From: an uncultured Lachnospiraceae bacterium
GTDB taxonomy: Bacteria > Bacillota > Clostridia > Lachnospirales > Lachnospiraceae
DNA length: 25,419 bases
Reading direction: 5' to 3'
Assembly (NCBI GenBank): GCA_934343915.1
Contig: CAKRIL010000040.1
Span: 1 to 25,419 of the forward strand
The notes beneath the pieces were generated by a model that saw only the letters and a list, made by a program, of their open reading frames with translations, was not told the DNA's origin and searched no databases. The stretch's first letter is position 1. Every line of letters starts with the position of its first letter. Positions 22,421 through 25,419 of the stretch are shown piece by piece. Made by a program: the position numbers and the translations under genes.

Positions 22421-25078
22421 ATGAATATTTTTAATAAGGTTACTTTTAAGACCATGAAAAAGAATCCCGTCAGAACGCTTGTCACCATCATAGGAATTAT
22501 CATTTCGACAGCCATGTTCACGGCGGTGACAACGCTTGTCAGCAGCCTGTATTCCTTCGTATACAGGACACAGGTGTATGATTCGGGCAAGTGGCATGTC
22601 GGTGGGATATATAGTGATTATTCAGAATATGCAGGCTGGCTCGAGGATGACAGGGTGGAAGCTGTTGCCGCAGCAAGGGTGCTTGGATATGCACTGTGCG
22701 GTTCCGAGAATGAATATAAACCATATATTTATGTTGAGAGTGTGGATGATGAGTTCTATGAGCTTATGCCCGTGCACATAACCTATGGAAGGCAGCCGGA
22801 GAATTCAGGCGAAATCATGCTTCCTAATCATCTTCTGGAAAACGGAAATGTGAAATACAATCTTGGTGAAACAATAACATTGCAGCTTGGAAAAAGGTTC
22901 AGCGTCGATGAAAACGGAAGGGTTCAGACAGAGTATGAGCTTTCGCAGAACAATCCGTATAGCGATGAAGAGAAGCTTGTGCAGGAGGAGACGAGAGAAT
23001 ATACGGTGACGGGCTTTTATGAAAGACCTGATTATGAAGGCTACAGTGCACCGGGCTACACGGCAATTACCTGCGGTGAGTCAATGGATGCTTCAGACGC
23101 AGAATATGATTATTATGTAAGGTTTAAGGAGAATTATATCCGGGATGTATGGACTATTAAAAATTATAATGAAAATGGCAGCTTTGATACCTATAACAGA
23201 GGCATAATTGCAATGGAGGGCTCGATTCTCTATGAAAATGTGGCCGGTGTGTTCACGGTAATAGCAGTCATATTTATTCTTATAATTGTTGTAGCTTCGG
23301 TATCGATGATATACAGTGCATTTTCAATATCGGTAGGAGAGAGAACGAAGCAGTTCGGGCTGTTGTCATCAGTCGGGGCAACCAGAAAGCAGCTCAGGCG
23401 AATGGTTTTTGGCGAGGCATTTATGGTGTCGCTTGTTGGTATACCTATAGGCATTATATGTGGTATATTGGGAATCGGAATCACTCTTTATTTTGTGGGA
23501 AATAAATTCAATTACCTTCTCACGAGTCCATATTCTGTTGATTTAGTGATAAACGGGTATGCAGTTTTAATAGCCGCGGTGGTTGCACTTGTGACTGTGC
23601 TTATCTCGGCCATTATTCCGGCAGTCAGGGCAACACATGTCTCTGCGATTGATGCGATAAGGCAGCATAAGGATATCAGGATGAGAAGAACAAGATGGCA
23701 TGCAGGAAGAAAATATCCTATCACAAAGAAGCTTTTTGGCATGCCGGGGATGCTTGCAAGGCGGTATTTTTCAAGAAGCAGGAAGAAGTACAGGGTCACG
23801 ATTTTCTCACTTTCAATAAGCATTATTCTTTTTATAGTGACCAGCTCATACTGTGATTATCTTAAAAGATATGTAGGCGTGAATATAGCTGAGCAGAACT
23901 ACGAGCTGAGATATACGGCACATGAGGATGAAGCTTCACTCAAAAGGATAAAAGAGGCAATACAAGGCTCTGAGGGTGTTTTAGAAGCATCATACATGTC
24001 ATGGAATTATTACAGCATTGTATGTGGTGCTGATGAAGTAAGCGACAGCTACCTTGAATATCAGAAAAAATGTTCGGAGCTTATGACAGAACGTAGTGAA
24101 GTTATATCGGAAGAGGAGGACTCCGGAGGTGATGGAACATACATCGATGAGATAGTATATATCGTATTTATGGACGATGAACTGTATGTTAAAAATCTTA
24201 AGGAGTTAAAGCTTACGGGGGAGACTTTTGACGATTTGGAAAATGCTCCCGGAATACTTAAAAATACCTGTTCAGCCGTAATATATAATCTTAACAGTGA
24301 AAACGGAAGATATGAGCGCTATAATCTCGGATATAAGCTTATGAGGGAAGATATAACAGGTGTGAAGCTGTCAGCTTATATGAAGGATAAGACGATACAG
24401 CTTCCGGTAGGTGCCGTGGTGGATGAAATGCCATATTCATGTATGGACAATCAGTTTGCTGCGTTAGTTTTTCCGTTCAGCTCTAAATACAATACAGGTG
24501 AGTTAGATACAGGAACACAATTCTTTTTTATAAAGCAGTCAGGTGGAAGCCACGAAGCTATGGTTGACAGTGTTACGGCAAATCTAAAAAAAGAGGGCTT
24601 CAGAACAGATAATAATTACATTTATGATCCGTTAAAGAGCATCAACCAGCAGAAGAATATGCTGCTGCTTATAAATGTATTTTCTTATGGCTTTATAATA
24701 TTGATGGCGCTTATATGTGTCGGGAATGTATTTAATACCGTGTCAACCAATGTAGCACTCAGAAGAAGGGATTTTGCCATGCTTAGAAGTGTCGGGCTTG
24801 CATACGGCGGAATCAAAAAGATGATGGTATATGAATGTCTGCTGTATGGAATACGTTCCATAATATTTGCCGCACCGGCTTCGATAGTTCTGTCATATTT
24901 GATATATGAGGCTTATGGCGGTTCGGGTGAATTTGCATTTGGATTTTTTATCCCCTGGTATGCTGTTGTGATATCGGTTGTCGGTGTGTTCGTTGTGGTC
25001 GGAGTCTCAATGGCGTACTCGGTATCCAAAATCAGGGAGGATAATCTTATTGATGAGCTCAAGGAGGAGAATGATTGA
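22421..25078 (+). CDS. FtsX-family ABC transporter permease, 885 residues
   Basis: The protein has two FtsX-type halves. A first membrane helix (about residues 18-42) is followed by a 225-residue external domain. Three helices come next (about 275-300, 333-357 and 380-402), with the FtsX pattern SVGERTKQFGLLSSVGATRKQ. A fifth helix (460-480) leads into a second external domain of some 265 residues, and three final helices (about 750-772, 800-825 and 845-868) carry ALRRRDFAMLRSVGLAYGG. That makes about eight helices and two large external domains. This differs from ten-helix BceB permeases with one external domain, and is closer to duplicated FtsX exporters. GGAGG overlaps the end of the ATPase gene. 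The substrate is unknown; antimicrobial or signalling peptides are plausible from the regulator-kinase context. Confidence 0.92.
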   Translation: MNIFNKVTFKTMKKNPVRTLVTIIGIIISTAMFTAVTTLVSSLYSFVYRTQVYDSGKWHVGGIYSDYSEYAGWLEDDRVEAVAAARVLGYALCGSENEYKPYIYVESVDDEFYELMPVHITYGRQPENSGEIMLPNHLLENGNVKYNLGETITLQLGKRFSVDENGRVQTEYELSQNNPYSDEEKLVQEETREYTVTGFYERPDYEGYSAPGYTAITCGESMDASDAEYDYYVRFKENYIRDVWTIKNYNENGSFDTYNRGIIAMEGSILYENVAGVFTVIAVIFILIIVVASVSMIYSAFSISVGERTKQFGLLSSVGATRKQLRRMVFGEAFMVSLVGIPIGIICGILGIGITLYFVGNKFNYLLTSPYSVDLVINGYAVLIAAVVALVTVLISAIIPAVRATHVSAIDAIRQHKDIRMRRTRWHAGRKYPITKKLFGMPGMLARRYFSRSRKKYRVTIFSLSISIILFIVTSSYCDYLKRYVGVNIAEQNYELRYTAHEDEASLKRIKEAIQGSEGVLEASYMSWNYYSIVCGADEVSDSYLEYQKKCSELMTERSEVISEEEDSGGDGTYIDEIVYIVFMDDELYVKNLKELKLTGETFDDLENAPGILKNTCSAVIYNLNSENGRYERYNLGYKLMREDITGVKLSAYMKDKTIQLPVGAVVDEMPYSCMDNQFAALVFPFSSKYNTGELDTGTQFFFIKQSGGSHEAMVDSVTANLKKEGFRTDNNYIYDPLKSINQQKNMLLLINVFSYGFIILMALICVGNVFNTVSTNVALRRRDFAMLRSVGLAYGGIKKMMVYECLLYGIRSIIFAAPASIVLSYLIYEAYGGSGEFAFGFFIPWYAVVISVVGVFVVVGVSMAYSVSKIREDNLIDELKEEND

Positions 25079-25162
25079 TTTTGCTTGCCAAAAGAATTAA
25101 ACGGTACTACAATGATTCGGGAAGCAGGATTATATTTACAATTGAAAGATAGAGGAATATTT

Positions 25163-25419
25163 ATGATAGCTGTTGCAAAATCAGATGATATTATTGAAAA
25201 AACCGGGAAACGCACGGGCTATGAGCTTATCGGTGAGAAGGACGGCTGTGTCAACGGCTGCCGCTGCGGGATATCCGTGTACACGCGTGAGGAATATGAC
25301 CTTGCTCATGCGGGGGCACATGATGACCAGGAGGGCTTCTTCGTCCTTGAGGGACGCGGAAGGGCGATGGTCGGGGATGACGAGATTGTGTTAGAGCCGG
25401 GAGTGTGCTTCGTGGTTCC
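25163..25419 (+). CDS. Cupin-domain protein, N-terminal part (continues beyond window)
   Basis: AGAGGA precedes the ATG at 25163 and the frame is open to the last base (85 codons). The visible part begins MIAVAKSDDIIEKTGKRTGY. It then has a Cys-rich stretch (CVNGCRCGISVYT) and the core of a small cupin barrel: HAGAHDDQEGFFVLEGRGR followed by DDEIVLEPGVCFVV. H and E positions fit a metal-binding cupin motif in which HDDQEGFFVLEG stands for the first histidines and glutamate. Members bind metals or small molecules and range from enzymes to sensors. The 84-base gap after the permease gene has no clear terminator, so readthrough from the ABC operon is possible. No specific function can be assigned. 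Confidence 0.75.
   Translation, partial: MIAVAKSDDIIEKTGKRTGYELIGEKDGCVNGCRCGISVYTREEYDLAHAGAHDDQEGFFVLEGRGRAMVGDDEIVLEPGVCFVV

Noticed and set aside
25081..25152. Small frame after the permease (TTG start, 23 codons, basic: AKRIKRYYNDSGSRIIF)
   Set aside because: It follows a ribosome-site-like AAGGAGGAG, but that sequence codes for the permease C-terminus. The start is TTG and the length gives no statistical support.

Overview
This window looks like chromosome from an endospore-forming, low-to-moderate-GC Firmicute of the class Clostridia, most likely a Lachnospiraceae. The reasons are the sporulation genes gpr and spoIIP, the style of the M56 BlaR1-like sensor, the long form of GltX, the DUF1703-type AAA/PD-(D/E)XK protein and the clean GGAGG ribosome sites. 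The family assignment is inference from protein style; no 16S or other marker is present.

Layout. (1) 1-3978: 3' part of a BlaR1/MecR1-like membrane protein, metF, then holA, closed by a strong bidirectional terminator. (2) 4003-6774: rpsT (minus, TTG start, good promoter and a hairpin leader) diverging from gpr and spoIIP. The order holA-rpsT-gpr-spoIIP, with lepA-hemW resuming at 12605, is the conserved Firmicutes block known from Bacillus subtilis. (3) 6776-12512: material lying inside that block. It holds tyrA (minus), an AAA/PD-(D/E)XK protein (minus), a tyrosine integrase that has lost its catalytic C-terminus, an abutting remnant of a cell-wall-anchored surface protein, and an Rpn/YhgA-like nuclease gene broken by an early amber codon. 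It reads as a decaying mobile or accessory island next to a core gene. (4) 12605-17288: lepA-gltX-hemW operon. (5) 17289-18964: an unusual array of alternating GGGTAT and ATACCC motifs with a period of about 61 bp, an orphan substrate-binding lipoprotein that lacks its second lobe, and queT under a preQ1-I riboswitch. (6) 19007-19615: a GNAT acetyltransferase (minus). (7) 19934-25078: response regulator, histidine kinase, ABC ATPase and a large FtsX-type permease, with a tandem response-regulator-like operator before the ABC genes. (8) 25163 to the end: start of a cupin protein.

How the genes fit together. The core genes cover replication (holA), translation (rpsT, lepA, gltX), one-carbon metabolism (metF), aromatic amino acids (tyrA), heme trafficking (hemW) and sporulation (gpr, spoIIP). 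The two-component/ABC module resembles the peptide-sensing and export modules of Firmicutes. The least explained parts are the 17338-17582 array, the island between spoIIP and lepA, and the lobe-deleted binding protein directly downstream of the array.
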